Below are positions 33,446 to 43,330 of a DNA stretch of 64,000 nt, in pieces. Source of the stretch: Oscillospiraceae bacterium (lineage in GTDB: Bacteria > Bacillota > Clostridia > Oscillospirales > Ruminococcaceae); the NCBI GenBank assembly GCA_017483465.1, contig JAFUWN010000046.1, forward strand, positions 1 to 64,000, given 5' to 3'. The first letter of the stretch is position 1; each line of letters begins with the position of its first letter. Below the pieces are notes generated by a model. The model made no database searches, had not been told where the DNA came from, and worked only from the letters and a program-made list of their open reading frames with translations. The translations under genes and the position numbers were made by a program.

Positions 33446-36073
33446 ATGGAATGGCGTGGATTAAACGACCTTCGTGAACAGTTTTTAACTTTCTTTGAAA
33501 GCAAGAATCATACCAGAATGGCCAGTGCTTCTCTGATTCCGCAGGGAGACAAGAGCCTGCTGTTGATCAATTCCGGTATGGCACCTCTGAAAAAATTCTT
33601 CTTAGGACAGGCTGTACCGCCTAACGTTCGTGTCACAACCTGTCAGAAATGTATCAGAACTCCTGATATTGAAAATGTCGGCAAGACTGCCCGTCATGGT
33701 ACGTATTTCGAGATGCTCGGAAATTTCTCGTTCGGTGATTATTTCAAGCGTGAAGCCATCCAGTGGGCTTGGGAATTCTTTACCGAAGTCCTCAAAATGC
33801 CGAAAGAATTACTGCACTGCTCTGTCTTCGAGAACGATGACGAAGCCTATGACATCTGGACAAAAGAAATCGGCGTTGACCCGTCCCATATGGTAAGAAT
33901 GGGCAGAGAAGACAATTTCTGGGAACACGGTACAGGTCCGTGCGGTCCGTGCTCGGAAATCTATTTCGACCGTGGTCCGGAGAAAGGCTGCGGAAAGCCT
34001 GACTGCCATGTCGGCTGTGAATGTGACCGCTATGTCGAAGTATGGAATTTAGTATTCAGTCAGTTCGATTCCGACGGCAACGGCCATTATGCTGAAATGG
34101 AGCATAAAAATATTGATACCGGTATGGGTCTGGAACGTCTCGCCTGTGTCATGCAGGGTGTGGATAACCTGTTTGAAGTCGATACGGTTCAGAATATCAT
34201 GAAGCATATCTCTAAAATCGCCGGTGTGAATTATCATGAAAATCATGATACGGATGTCTCTCTGAGAGTCATCACTGACCATATCAGAAGTACGACTTTC
34301 ATGGTCGGTGACGGTGTGCTTCCATCCAACGAGGGCAGAGGCTATGTATTAAGAAGATTATTAAGAAGAGCTGCCCGGCATGGCCGTATGATCGGTATCA
34401 AAGGCACTTTCCTGCATGAAGTCTGTGATACTGTCATTGATGAAAATAAAATTGCTTATCCGGAACTTGAGGAAAAAAGAACCTATATCAAGAAAATCAT
34501 CAAAGTCGAAGAAGAAGCCTTCGCTAAGACAATTGACAAGGGTATGGAACTCCTAACAGATATTATGAATCAGGCAGAAAATAAAATCCTCTCCGGTGAG
34601 GATGTATTCAAATTAAGCGATACTTACGGCTTCCCGTTTGATCTGACTGCTGAAATCGCCGCTGAAAAAGGCTTTACTGTCGATGAAGCAGGCTATCGGG
34701 AACTCGTCAAGAAACAGCGTGATACTGCCAAAGCTGACCATGCTACAAAAGCAAGTTCCTCCTGGGCTGATAATTCCATTAAGCTGAATCTCCAGAAAAC
34801 TGAATTTGTCGGCTATCAGACTCTGACAGAAGATGCCGAAATCTTAGCGATTCTCAAAAATAAAGAAAATGCCGATTCCGTCAGCGAGGGTGAAGAAGCT
34901 GTGATCGTACTGGATACTACTCCATTCTATGCTGAAAGCGGCGGTCAGGTGACCGATCATGGTAAGATTTTCACAGATACTGCCAAATTCAAAGTCACAG
35001 CCGTGACCAAAGACGAAGACGGCCATTATCTGCATTTTGGTATTATGAAATCCGGTGTTCTGCGTGTCGGTGATGATGTCGAAACAAAAGTCTGCCCGAA
35101 ATTCAGAAATAAAGTCATGAGAAATCATACAGCGGCTCATCTTCTGCAAGCGGCTCTCCGTGAAGTGCTTGGTGATCATGTTCATCAGGCCGGACAGCTT
35201 GTCAATGAAAAAGCATGTCGTTTTGACTTCTCGCATTTCAGTGCTATGACAACAGAAGAAATTCAGAAAGTGGAAGCTCTGGTCAATACCTGGATTCTCG
35301 AGGCTATGCCCGTAGAAGTCAACGAAATGCCGATCGAACAGGCCAGAAAACTCGGTGCTATGGCTCTGTTCGGTGAAAAATACGGCGATGTCGTCAGAGT
35401 TGTCAAAGCCGGAGATGTTTCTATCGAATTCTGCGGCGGTACACATGTCAAGAATACTTCCAATATCGGCTTATTCAGAATCGTTTCTGAAAGTTCGGTT
35501 GCTTCCGGAGTCAGAAGAATCGAAGCTGTTACCGGTGAAGGCGTTCTGGAATTAATCCAGTCTCTTCAGAATACGATCAATGAAAGTGCCAAGGCATTGA
35601 AATTAAATAATCCTGCCGAACTTCCGGCAAAATGCGTATCTCTGACCGCTCAGCTGAAAGAAACCGAAAAGACTGTCGAATCTCTCCGGCAGAAAATGGC
35701 CGGAAATGCTCTGGATGATATTCTGAAATCTGCTAAGATCGTAAGCGGCGTGGAAGTTGTCGGTGCAGCGGTACAGAATGCCAATGCTGATCTTCTCAGA
35801 AAAATGGGCGATCAGATCAAGAGTACCGATAAGCCCATGATTGCTGTCCTGGCCGGAGTCGGCGGCGAAAAGGGTCAGTTATACTGTGTCTGCACGAAAT
35901 CCGCACTCGCAAAGGGAGCACATGCCGGAAATATCGTCAAGAAAGTATCGGCTCTGACCGAGGGCAAGGGCGGCGGCCGTCCTGACAGTGCTATGGCAGG
36001 TATCGGCAATATGGCTCTTGTCGATCAGGCCTTATCTGAATTAGAAGCAATTGTTGCTGAATTTGTAAAATAA
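33446..36073 (+). CDS. alaS: Alanyl-tRNA synthetase (875 aa)
   Basis: Complete class II enzyme: catalytic domain with GMAPLKKFF and TCQKCIRTPDIENVGKT, tRNA-binding region, editing domain with the metal site HTAAHLLQAAL plus FCGGTHVKNTS, and C-terminal DHHA1-type domain ending GGGRPDSAMAGIGN. Length is standard. It charges tRNA-Ala and hydrolyses mischarged Ser/Gly. A Cys-rich insertion (CGKPDCHVGCECDRY) is normal for this lineage. First gene of an operon running to holA. Confidence 0.97.
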   Translation: MEWRGLNDLREQFLTFFESKNHTRMASASLIPQGDKSLLLINSGMAPLKKFFLGQAVPPNVRVTTCQKCIRTPDIENVGKTARHGTYFEMLGNFSFGDYFKREAIQWAWEFFTEVLKMPKELLHCSVFENDDEAYDIWTKEIGVDPSHMVRMGREDNFWEHGTGPCGPCSEIYFDRGPEKGCGKPDCHVGCECDRYVEVWNLVFSQFDSDGNGHYAEMEHKNIDTGMGLERLACVMQGVDNLFEVDTVQNIMKHISKIAGVNYHENHDTDVSLRVITDHIRSTTFMVGDGVLPSNEGRGYVLRRLLRRAARHGRMIGIKGTFLHEVCDTVIDENKIAYPELEEKRTYIKKIIKVEEEAFAKTIDKGMELLTDIMNQAENKILSGEDVFKLSDTYGFPFDLTAEIAAEKGFTVDEAGYRELVKKQRDTAKADHATKASSSWADNSIKLNLQKTEFVGYQTLTEDAEILAILKNKENADSVSEGEEAVIVLDTTPFYAESGGQVTDHGKIFTDTAKFKVTAVTKDEDGHYLHFGIMKSGVLRVGDDVETKVCPKFRNKVMRNHTAAHLLQAALREVLGDHVHQAGQLVNEKACRFDFSHFSAMTTEEIQKVEALVNTWILEAMPVEVNEMPIEQARKLGAMALFGEKYGDVVRVVKAGDVSIEFCGGTHVKNTSNIGLFRIVSESSVASGVRRIEAVTGEGVLELIQSLQNTINESAKALKLNNPAELPAKCVSLTAQLKETEKTVESLRQKMAGNALDDILKSAKIVSGVEVVGAAVQNANADLLRKMGDQIKSTDKPMIAVLAGVGGEKGQLYCVCTKSALAKGAHAGNIVKKVSALTEGKGGGRPDSAMAGIGNMALVDQALSELEAIVAEFVK

Positions 36074-36092
36074 TCAGCAGGAGGGCTTTGCA

Positions 36093-36554
36093 ATGGCTTT
36101 ACTCACGTATCTGGAATATGACGGTCAGAAGCCTCTGACAAAAGAAGAAATCAAAGCGTTTGAAGAAAAATATCAGTTCCGGTTTCCGCCGGAGCTGAAA
36201 GCCCTCTATCTGAAACAAAACGGCGGTCTGCTGGATGAATGCGGTATCTCTGAAGATGATTGTATGCTTGCGGAACTCTATCCGTTATTCAGTCATGATG
36301 ATGATACTGACGAGATACTGACGGTCAAAAAACTGCTCAAATGGCAGAAGCAGGATAAACTGATCCCGATGGAGTATATTCCGTTCTGTGCCGATGAAGC
36401 CGGAGACAGTTATTATTTTCATACTAAAAATCAGGGAATTTATTATATCTGTCATGAATTTTTTGATGAGTTTGAAGAAAATCCTGAAAACTGCAAAATT
36501 GCAGATTCATTCAGCGAATTTGATCGTATGATTATCGACCTGGAAGAAGAATAA
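36093..36554 (+). CDS. SMI1/KNR4 (SUKH) domain protein (153 aa)
   Basis: The SUKH motif is clear: LTKEEIKAFEEKYQFRFPPE, then ALYLKQNGG, and the central FCADEAGDSYYFH and YYICHEF segments. SUKH proteins in bacteria often act as immunity proteins against contact-dependent toxins, but many single copies are unlinked to a toxin. None is near: it sits between alaS and the HIT gene, 19 bp after alaS. AGGAGGG precedes ATG 36093. A housekeeping role is more likely than immunity. Confidence 0.82.
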   Translation: MALLTYLEYDGQKPLTKEEIKAFEEKYQFRFPPELKALYLKQNGGLLDECGISEDDCMLAELYPLFSHDDDTDEILTVKKLLKWQKQDKLIPMEYIPFCADEAGDSYYFHTKNQGIYYICHEFFDEFEENPENCKIADSFSEFDRMIIDLEEE

Positions 36555-36580
36555 AAAATATTATAAAGGAGAATTTTATC

Positions 36581-36931
36581 ATGGATAAAGATTGCTTATT
36601 CTGTAAGATTATCGCAGGAGAAATTCCTTCTGCAAAAGTGTATGAAGATGAATTTGTATTTGCATTTAAAGACATCAGTCCGATTGCTCCGGTACATTAT
36701 CTGTTTGTGCCGAAAACACATATCTGCTGTGCAAAGAAAATTAATTCTGAAAATTCGCAGTATGTCGCTAAGATTTTCGAGGCAATGGCCGAAGTTTCCA
36801 AACAGGAAAATATTGAAAGCTATCGTATTATCAATAACTGCGGTGAAGAAGCCGGTCAGAGCGTCATGCACCTGCATTTCCATCTGGCAGCAGGCAGAAA
36901 AATGGGCTGGGGCGAACAGTCTCTCGGTTAA
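36581..36931 (+). CDS. HIT-family (HINT-like) nucleotide hydrolase/transferase (116 aa)
   Basis: Starts CLFCKIIAGEIPSAKVYED and contains the histidine triad region VMHLHFHLAAGR (His-x-His-x-His). HINT-type proteins hydrolyse purine nucleotide phosphoramidates such as aminoacyl-AMP, which would fit its position after alaS, because synthetases release such by-products. Length and motifs are standard, with AAAGGAG before ATG 36581. Confidence 0.94.
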   Translation: MDKDCLFCKIIAGEIPSAKVYEDEFVFAFKDISPIAPVHYLFVPKTHICCAKKINSENSQYVAKIFEAMAEVSKQENIESYRIINNCGEEAGQSVMHLHFHLAAGRKMGWGEQSLG

Positions 36932-36955
36932 ATTTAAAATAAGGAGAATCCTCAA

Positions 36956-37498
36956 ATGGCTGAATATTATGAAATGAACATTGCCGGTCTGGACAGAAAA
37001 CTGAAAAAATGCCCTGTCAGTGATAAGCTCGATATTGCGGCTTTTATCATGTTCTCTGATGTCGAAGTGACCGTAAAATCTGCCGAACTGCTTCTTGCAA
37101 AGGCTCCGGAATTTGATGTGCTTTTGACAGCAGAATCCAAAGGCATTCCGCTGGCTTATGAAATGGCTCGTCAGAGCGGTAAAACTTATGTCGTTGCAAG
37201 AAAATCCGTCAAGCTCTATATGCAGGATGTTGTCTCTGTCAATGTAAATTCCATCACAACTAAAAATGAACAGGTTCTTCATCTGGACGGCGAAAAAGCA
37301 GGATTATTGAAAAACAAGAGAGTCCTTGTCGTGGATGATGTCATCAGTACGGGAGAATCCCTTAAAGCTCTGGAATATCTCGTTGAAAAAGCCGGCGGTA
37401 CTGTCGCCGGACGTGCCGCTGTACTCGCCGAAGGCGAGGCCGCTGACAGAACAGATATTATTTATCTCGAAAAACTGCCGCTGTTCTTTAAAGACTAA
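36956..37498 (+). CDS. Purine phosphoribosyltransferase-like protein (180 aa)
   Basis: Type I phosphoribosyltransferase with the PRPP loop VLVVDDVISTGESLKALEYL and a second loop ESKGIPLAYEMAR. The VARKSVKLYM stretch is typical of adenine/xanthine salvage enzymes. Length fits Apt (170-180). It follows the HIT gene by about 25 bp and precedes comEC by 2 bp. Purine specificity cannot be fixed by reading; adenine is the most likely base. Confidence 0.85.
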   Translation: MAEYYEMNIAGLDRKLKKCPVSDKLDIAAFIMFSDVEVTVKSAELLLAKAPEFDVLLTAESKGIPLAYEMARQSGKTYVVARKSVKLYMQDVVSVNVNSITTKNEQVLHLDGEKAGLLKNKRVLVVDDVISTGESLKALEYLVEKAGGTVAGRAAVLAEGEAADRTDIIYLEKLPLFFKD

Positions 37499-37500
37499 AC

Positions 37501-39609
37501 ATGAAACGACCGGCATTATATATCGGTCTGCCCTATATTATGGGCTTGCTGATCGCCTCAAGATTTGATATTCTGTCATGGAGTGTGGTTCTTCTGACAG
37601 CAGTCGGAGTGATTCTGTATCGCCGGTCTGTCTGGAAATATGTGGTACTCAGCACGCTGTCATGTCTGATAGCGTGCTGTAGTTATTGGCAGCATACCGA
37701 TCTGACAGAGAAAAATCAGAAACAGCTTGCTGGCCTGGAACTGACTTTCACCGGACAGATTACCGAAAAAACTGTCTATCCGAGCGGAAATGCAGATTAT
37801 CTTCTGAAAGGCAAAACTGATCGGAATTCTCTGCCTGTCATGATAGAATTGTTTATTGACAACAGCGATTTTGATTATGGAGACAGTCTGACAATCTCCG
37901 GCAGACCAAAACAAATCACATCAAATTTTTTATTCGATCAGGAAAATTATGCAAAATCCAGAAATTTATTTTTATGTTTTGATCTGACAACCGAACAGGA
38001 AATTCTTGAAATAAAGCCGGCTGAAACACAGACTCTCTCCGGAATCCTGTTTCACTGGAGAACCCGCATGACAGAACGGATTCAAAACTTTATGCCGGAA
38101 GATACCGGAGCTATGCTGACAGGCATGTTATTCGGTGATAAATCCAATCTGCGGCATAGTCTGAAAACGTCTCTCTACAGGACTGGTATCGGACATATCT
38201 TAGCTGTTTCCGGTCTGCATTTGGATTTTTTAGCGTTATGTATCAGCTGGCTGACGGAGAAATTAAAAGCCGGAAGATATACCCGTTTTTTATGTATCAT
38301 GCTGCTGTGCAGTGTATTCGCCGTCTGTACCGGAGAAACCGTTTCTGTCAAAAGAGCTTTGATCATGATTCTGCTCTCGCAGAGTGCAAAATTATTTTTC
38401 CGTCAGGCAGATTCCTTCAATTCTCTGGCAATTGCTATGCTGTTGCTGGGGCTTGAAAATCCGTTTGTGATACATAATTCCGCATTCTGGCTCTCCTGTA
38501 CGGGAGCATTCGGTATCGGCGTTGTCAGTCAGTATATGACTGAAACTTTTCCGGAGAAAGAATTTTATCACCTGTTTCTGAAAGATCTGACCGCTTTTCT
38601 GTGGGTATCTGTGAGCATTCTTCCGGTGAGTGTCTTATATTTCAAGGAATTTTCCCTGATTTCTCCGCTGAGTAATATCATTCTGGTACCGTTCTGTATG
38701 CTTTCTATGCTTATGGGAATGTTTGCCGTCATAGCTGGCTGCAGCGGAACAATTGCAGAACTGCTCCTGCATGGATGTGATAAGCTCAACAGAATGATAC
38801 TGGAATTATCCGGTTTCTTTGCCGGTCAGTCATGGAGTCATGCTTCCGCAGACAGTGAAATTTTGATTTTTACCGTCTATGCCGGAACCGTTCTGGTGAT
38901 TCTCTGTCAGGTTATTTACAGAAGCCGGAAGCTGACTTCCCTGTCGGCAGTGATTGCAATTGCCGTTACTTGTCTGACTGTAAATCTGGAAAGACTTTCA
39001 CAGGAAAAAGATCTGAAAATCGCAGTCCTCGGAGATGAGGCACAGTGTCTGCTTGCTGTCCGGTACGGTCAGGAAGCTGTTTTATTCGATCTCACTGGTT
39101 CTTATTATGCTCCGGATTATGCAGAACGTTATCTGGAAATGACAGGAGTCCGGCATTTAGAAAGCCTGTTTCTGCACAGGCCGAAAGAAAAGACAATCCG
39201 GAAATATCAGGAATCTCTTGCTTTTCTGCCTCCGGAAGAAGTCTGGAGCATGAGAAAATTAAAAAATTCTCCCTGGACAGGCTATCCCCTGCATGTGACA
39301 GAACAGAAAGAAATGCTGTTCCATGGAGCAAAAATTACTATTTCACAGAAGCAGATCAGAATTGCATATGCAGATAAAATTTATATCTGCAAGAACGATA
39401 AGGCAGAAATTGCAGAAACACCGGATATTCTGACAATCTACGGCAAAAGTAAAACCATTCAGCCGGACTGCGGCTATTTATTGTTTTTAGATGAAAATGA
39501 AAGGTATCTTCCGGATTCGCATACTTTTCAGAAACAGAATAATCTGGAAATTACCGTTTCAGAACAAGGCAAATGCCGGATAAGGAGTTTATATGGCACA
39601 ACTGGATGA
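37501..39609 (+). CDS. comEC: ComEC/Rec2 DNA-uptake channel with eroded metallo-beta-lactamase domain (702 aa)
   Basis: N-terminal helices and OB-like region (about 40-165) precede the competence domain, with the hallmark LYRTGIGHILAVSGLHLDF (about 226-244) and further helices to about 500. The C-terminal region should be a metallo-beta-lactamase domain, with motifs like LTHPHADH. Here it reads LFLHRPKEKTIRK at that place, so the metal-binding histidines and aspartates are absent. ComEC passes single-stranded DNA through the membrane, and the lost domain is thought to be the nuclease or regulator. It overlaps holA by 17 bp, the usual Firmicute order. Confidence 0.9.
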   Translation: MKRPALYIGLPYIMGLLIASRFDILSWSVVLLTAVGVILYRRSVWKYVVLSTLSCLIACCSYWQHTDLTEKNQKQLAGLELTFTGQITEKTVYPSGNADYLLKGKTDRNSLPVMIELFIDNSDFDYGDSLTISGRPKQITSNFLFDQENYAKSRNLFLCFDLTTEQEILEIKPAETQTLSGILFHWRTRMTERIQNFMPEDTGAMLTGMLFGDKSNLRHSLKTSLYRTGIGHILAVSGLHLDFLALCISWLTEKLKAGRYTRFLCIMLLCSVFAVCTGETVSVKRALIMILLSQSAKLFFRQADSFNSLAIAMLLLGLENPFVIHNSAFWLSCTGAFGIGVVSQYMTETFPEKEFYHLFLKDLTAFLWVSVSILPVSVLYFKEFSLISPLSNIILVPFCMLSMLMGMFAVIAGCSGTIAELLLHGCDKLNRMILELSGFFAGQSWSHASADSEILIFTVYAGTVLVILCQVIYRSRKLTSLSAVIAIAVTCLTVNLERLSQEKDLKIAVLGDEAQCLLAVRYGQEAVLFDLTGSYYAPDYAERYLEMTGVRHLESLFLHRPKEKTIRKYQESLAFLPPEEVWSMRKLKNSPWTGYPLHVTEQKEMLFHGAKITISQKQIRIAYADKIYICKNDKAEIAETPDILTIYGKSKTIQPDCGYLLFLDENERYLPDSHTFQKQNNLEITVSEQGKCRIRSLYGTTG

Positions 39610-40630
39610 AAAGAGCTTGCAGAATCAGATAAAATCAGGACAGCTGTCTAATTTATATTATTTCTGCGGAAGTGATCTTGTCGCAGTCGAAAACTGTGTC
39701 AGGAGAATGATCAAGGCGGTCGGCGGTGCTGAGAATGTCACACGGCTCGACGGTCAGAATCTGGATCTGAATCAGCTGGCAGAAGAAATTGAACTCTGTC
39801 CGATGTTCGCAGAATATAACTGCATTCAGATTCATGACTGCAATGCCGAAACCCTCAGAGAAAATGACAGGAAATTTTTACTTGAAATTATAAAACAGGT
39901 CTCCGGTCAGACGATTCTGATTTTTGATGTCACCGGTTTTGATATCTACGGCGGTAAAACCGGAAAAAATAAAAAACCAACTGCGAAAAACAAGAAACTA
40001 ATAGATTATATCCTGAAAGCCGGAACTGTCTGCTTCTGCGAGCCGAAATCTGTCTCGCAGATCGCTACGGAAATTATCTCCGGAGCGAAAAAACAAGGCT
40101 GTATGATCGAACGTCCGGCGGCAATGGCTCTGGCTATGCAGTGTAACAGTCAGACTCTCATGATTCAGAATGAATTAAATAAACTCTGTGCCTATGTCAA
40201 CGGCGGTGTGATTACGGAACAGCTGATCTATGATATGGTAACGCCTCAGCTGGAAACTACTGTCTATGCTCTGACCACAGCAATCCTGAAACGAAAAGCT
40301 TCTGATGCTCTCAAAGTAGTAGAAGAATTACTCGCTTTACGAGTCGAAATGCCCTATCTGATGGCAGTTGTCTCAGGCTGTCTGATTGATATACAGCGTG
40401 CCTCTGCCGCAAGAAAAGCCGGAAAAACAGTACAGGATGTCATGAGCGATTTCAATTATCAATTCAGTTTCGCTGTAGAGCGTTCGTTTCGTGACAGTAT
40501 GGGTGAAACTCCGGAACATATTACCGAATGCCTCAATCTTCTTTGTGAGGCCGAAAAGAAAATGCATTCCGGTACGGTTGACGAACGTGTCCTGTTTGAA
40601 AAAACTGTGATCGAAATGCTGAGAAAATAA
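39593..40630 (+). CDS. holA: DNA polymerase III delta subunit (345 aa)
   Basis: The N-terminal half is a degenerate AAA+ clamp-loader fold: YYFCGSDLVAVENCVRRMI in the Walker A place, without the GKT loop, as expected for delta. The C-terminal collar helices follow (ALKVVEELLALRVEMPYLMA). Delta opens the sliding clamp during replication. It overlaps comEC by 17 bp and ends at a strong terminator, closing the alaS operon. Confidence 0.93.
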   Translation: MAQLDEKSLQNQIKSGQLSNLYYFCGSDLVAVENCVRRMIKAVGGAENVTRLDGQNLDLNQLAEEIELCPMFAEYNCIQIHDCNAETLRENDRKFLLEIIKQVSGQTILIFDVTGFDIYGGKTGKNKKPTAKNKKLIDYILKAGTVCFCEPKSVSQIATEIISGAKKQGCMIERPAAMALAMQCNSQTLMIQNELNKLCAYVNGGVITEQLIYDMVTPQLETTVYALTTAILKRKASDALKVVEELLALRVEMPYLMAVVSGCLIDIQRASAARKAGKTVQDVMSDFNYQFSFAVERSFRDSMGETPEHITECLNLLCEAEKKMHSGTVDERVLFEKTVIEMLRK

Positions 40631-40634
40631 CCAC

Positions 40635-40680
40635 GTCCGGAAACGGTTTTTATCTTCCGTTTCCGGACTGTATTTTTTTT
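40635..40680 (+). terminator. Terminator of the alaS-holA operon
   Basis: A perfect 12-bp stem (40635-40646 with 40657-40668) and T8 (40673-40680). One of the strongest in the window. Confidence 0.93.
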
Positions 40681-40759
40681 AAAATCCTTGTCACATTTCC
40701 GGCTTGTCTCTTGTTATATATTACAGAAGCTTCTGAAATTTCACTCCGGAGGTGAAACC

Positions 40760-41278
40760 ATGCCGAAAAATATCAAACTTGAAAAACTCTACCAGCTCTA
40801 TGAAAAACCGTTCTATCATATTGCCTATTCTGTATTACATCACCATCAGCAAGCGGAAGATGCTGTTTCTGATGCCTTTTATCAGGTCATGACTCATCTT
40901 GATAAAATCGGCGAACCTGATTCCCCTGCTACTAAAAATTATATGATTAAAATTATTAAAAATACTGCTATTAATCAATACCGGAAAAATATCCGGCAGA
41001 ATCAGTACTGTACTGATCTGGATGATTCTGTTCCGGATTCTGAAAATGAAATCGAAAATACAATTAAAAAATCCACACTCCGGCAGACTCTTTCCGAACT
41101 TTTCTCGCTTGTCAGCGAAACAGACAAGAAAATTATTCTGCTTCACTGTCAGGAAAATCAGACATTCAAGCAGATTGCCGATACGCTCGGTATGAAAGAA
41201 ACTGCCGTCCGGAAACGCTTTGAACGTGCCCGGAAACGCATGTCAGCTCAGAAAGGAAAGGAGAATTTCTATGCATAA
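40760..41278 (+). CDS. ECF-type sigma-70 family factor (172 aa)
   Basis: Region 2 (about 10-75: LYEKPFYHIAYSVLHHHQQAEDAVSDAF) and region 4 (about 115-165: LLHCQENQTFKQIADTLGMKETAVRKRFERAR) are present, without regions 1 and 3. This is the layout of an extracytoplasmic-function sigma factor. ATG 40760 is 6 bases from GGAGGTG; an upstream in-frame ATG at 40688 lacks an RBS. The stop overlaps the next gene by 8 bp, and that gene encodes a membrane protein with a short cytoplasmic N-terminus, the anti-sigma arrangement. Confidence 0.9.
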   Translation: MPKNIKLEKLYQLYEKPFYHIAYSVLHHHQQAEDAVSDAFYQVMTHLDKIGEPDSPATKNYMIKIIKNTAINQYRKNIRQNQYCTDLDDSVPDSENEIENTIKKSTLRQTLSELFSLVSETDKKIILLHCQENQTFKQIADTLGMKETAVRKRFERARKRMSAQKGKENFYA

Positions 41279-43304
41279 ACTCAATCAGAAACAATGGGAT
41301 AAAATTATCCGTGATGCGTTTTCTCCTGATTCTCCTGAGCCGGATTTCTCTCAGAATTATTATCGCAGAAAACAGGAAATTCTGAATCAGGCGGAGGATT
41401 CCGCAGAAAGGAGTTTTATCATGAAAAAATCAAGAATCGGCTTTGCTGTGATCTGTACGGCAAGCCTTGCCCTCACCGGACTTGCGGTCTGGGGCGGTAT
41501 CAATATCCGGAAAATCGGGAGAACCGTTCCGGTTCAGAATCAGCAGGAGGATTTCAGTCCGGCAAATGCCATTGAACTCGCTGAAACCGAACCCGAAACG
41601 GAACTTATTACCGAAACAGAAGCCCTCACTGATGAATACGGCATTTCTGTCGATCAGACCGGCGATATTGTCAGACTCTCGATTCCGGTACAGGAAAATG
41701 ATACACTCTATGAAGTCAAATTCGGCTGGGTGCCGGATGGTCTGGAATGCCGTGATGACGGCCCCTACGGATTCAAATATCATAACTATGAAAATGAAGA
41801 TGATGAACATGCCATTACACCTGACTTCTGCCGTGTCGCTGACCCTTCTGAACCTTATACAGCAGAATATGATACAGTCTATGAAGTCGATAAATTCAAG
41901 ACTTCTTCTGGAAACAGTGCTGTTTTCCTGAAAAAAAGCCGTGGCTGGGATATGCTTTTTGTACAGTTTGAGGGTACACCTTATATTGAATGCTGTTATC
42001 TTCAAGGATTCAGCTATGCAGAAATGCACCAGCTCGCTGATGAAATGTATCTCGAAGAAACCGATAAAGAAATCGGCGGCCTCTGGAAAGGTGAACCCGA
42101 TGATTCAGAGAATTTTGATTATGATGTGATCTTCCAGTGTGAGGACGGCTCTGACAGTATGGGAGATTATAAACTCGCATTCGGCTGGACTCCTGAAGAT
42201 TTAAGCTATCAGACAGAAAATCACGGTGATGGTGCATGGAATGAAATCTGCATTCCCGGCGAAAATACAGAAGATACGATCAATACCAGAAGAAATGTCG
42301 GTTATGTGCTGTACCGTATCGAGGACGTTTCCAAGCCGTTCTCATATACAGAACTCAACATCACAGACGCTCAGAAAATGACAACCAGTTCTGGCAATGA
42401 TGTGATTTATGTCACTTATGACAGCAGCTCGGCTGTTGATGCAAGATTCTATGTGCATTTCAAAAATTCTCCTTATATTGCTGAACTCGTTACCAGAAAG
42501 CTGACGGATGAAGAAATGTTCAATGTCGTTGATTCACTCTATCTAACCGAAACTACAGAAGAAGATTTCACAATTTATCAGGTACAGGAAGAAATTACAA
42601 ATGATTCTACAGCAAGAGGATATTGTGACACTACTCTGATGAATCTGGTTCATGTTGGTGATACTGTCAATATTGATTACACCGTTCCGTGTGAATCTGA
42701 TCATGCTGTTCAGCTGACAATCAATTCTGCTGCACTCCAGAAAGATTTCACCGGAATCACAACCGATTGTATCGGTCTGGAGGCAGATTACAGCCAGTAT
42801 CTTGACGAAAACGGACTTCTGATTGTTCACAGAAAAGAATACACGACCGACAGTCAAGGACTGCAAGCTGAAATCATCCGTGATGAAGATATTCAGCAGT
42901 ATATCCTGAAACTGGATGTCACTCTGTCAAGAAATGATGAAGATACCGAAATAGAATGGCCCTGGAATGGTTTTTGCTTCCATGGCGGAACATTCAGCCT
43001 TGAAGAAGATAATTCTATCAGAGACAGTCTCTATAATATCGGACACGGTACGGAAATTGTTCATGAACCGAAGTTACAGAGCGAAGCACATTTCGCATTC
43101 TATACCGAACATGAACATGAAAAGAACGGTGTCTACGATTTACAGCCCCATGAATCCGCAGATGTAACGTTATATTATACCGTCGATTCCGATCAGATCG
43201 GAAATCTGTATGTTACGCTTCTGGATGAAGCCGGTGCTACAAGCGATTATATCAATATTGGAAAACCCGTGCTTGATCTCTGTGATCTTACAAGACCTGA
43301 ATAA
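41271..43304 (+). CDS. Putative membrane anti-sigma/sensor protein with duplicated outer domain (677 aa)
   Basis: ATG 41271 follows AAGGAG and overlaps the sigma gene. A 54-residue cytoplasmic part with QKQWDKIIRDAF precedes one membrane helix (about 56-74) and a 600-aa outer region. Two matching modules stand out: about 148-263 and 290-430. Each has FGWxPxxL, then TSSGN, then PYIxxxxxxxxT/SYxEM-like and YLxET. The third part (about 440-677) is beta-rich. By analogy with ECF pairs, the short inner part may hold the sigma factor until the outer domain senses something. The ligand and mechanism are unknown. Confidence 0.78.
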   Translation: MHKLNQKQWDKIIRDAFSPDSPEPDFSQNYYRRKQEILNQAEDSAERSFIMKKSRIGFAVICTASLALTGLAVWGGINIRKIGRTVPVQNQQEDFSPANAIELAETEPETELITETEALTDEYGISVDQTGDIVRLSIPVQENDTLYEVKFGWVPDGLECRDDGPYGFKYHNYENEDDEHAITPDFCRVADPSEPYTAEYDTVYEVDKFKTSSGNSAVFLKKSRGWDMLFVQFEGTPYIECCYLQGFSYAEMHQLADEMYLEETDKEIGGLWKGEPDDSENFDYDVIFQCEDGSDSMGDYKLAFGWTPEDLSYQTENHGDGAWNEICIPGENTEDTINTRRNVGYVLYRIEDVSKPFSYTELNITDAQKMTTSSGNDVIYVTYDSSSAVDARFYVHFKNSPYIAELVTRKLTDEEMFNVVDSLYLTETTEEDFTIYQVQEEITNDSTARGYCDTTLMNLVHVGDTVNIDYTVPCESDHAVQLTINSAALQKDFTGITTDCIGLEADYSQYLDENGLLIVHRKEYTTDSQGLQAEIIRDEDIQQYILKLDVTLSRNDEDTEIEWPWNGFCFHGGTFSLEEDNSIRDSLYNIGHGTEIVHEPKLQSEAHFAFYTEHEHEKNGVYDLQPHESADVTLYYTVDSDQIGNLYVTLLDEAGATSDYINIGKPVLDLCDLTRPE

Positions 43305-43330
43305 AAATATAAAATCTATCTATTTGTCTG

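Noticed and set aside
36093-36554. SUKH protein as an immunity gene of a toxin system
   Set aside because: No toxin or secretion gene is adjacent; it is embedded in a housekeeping operon after alaS.
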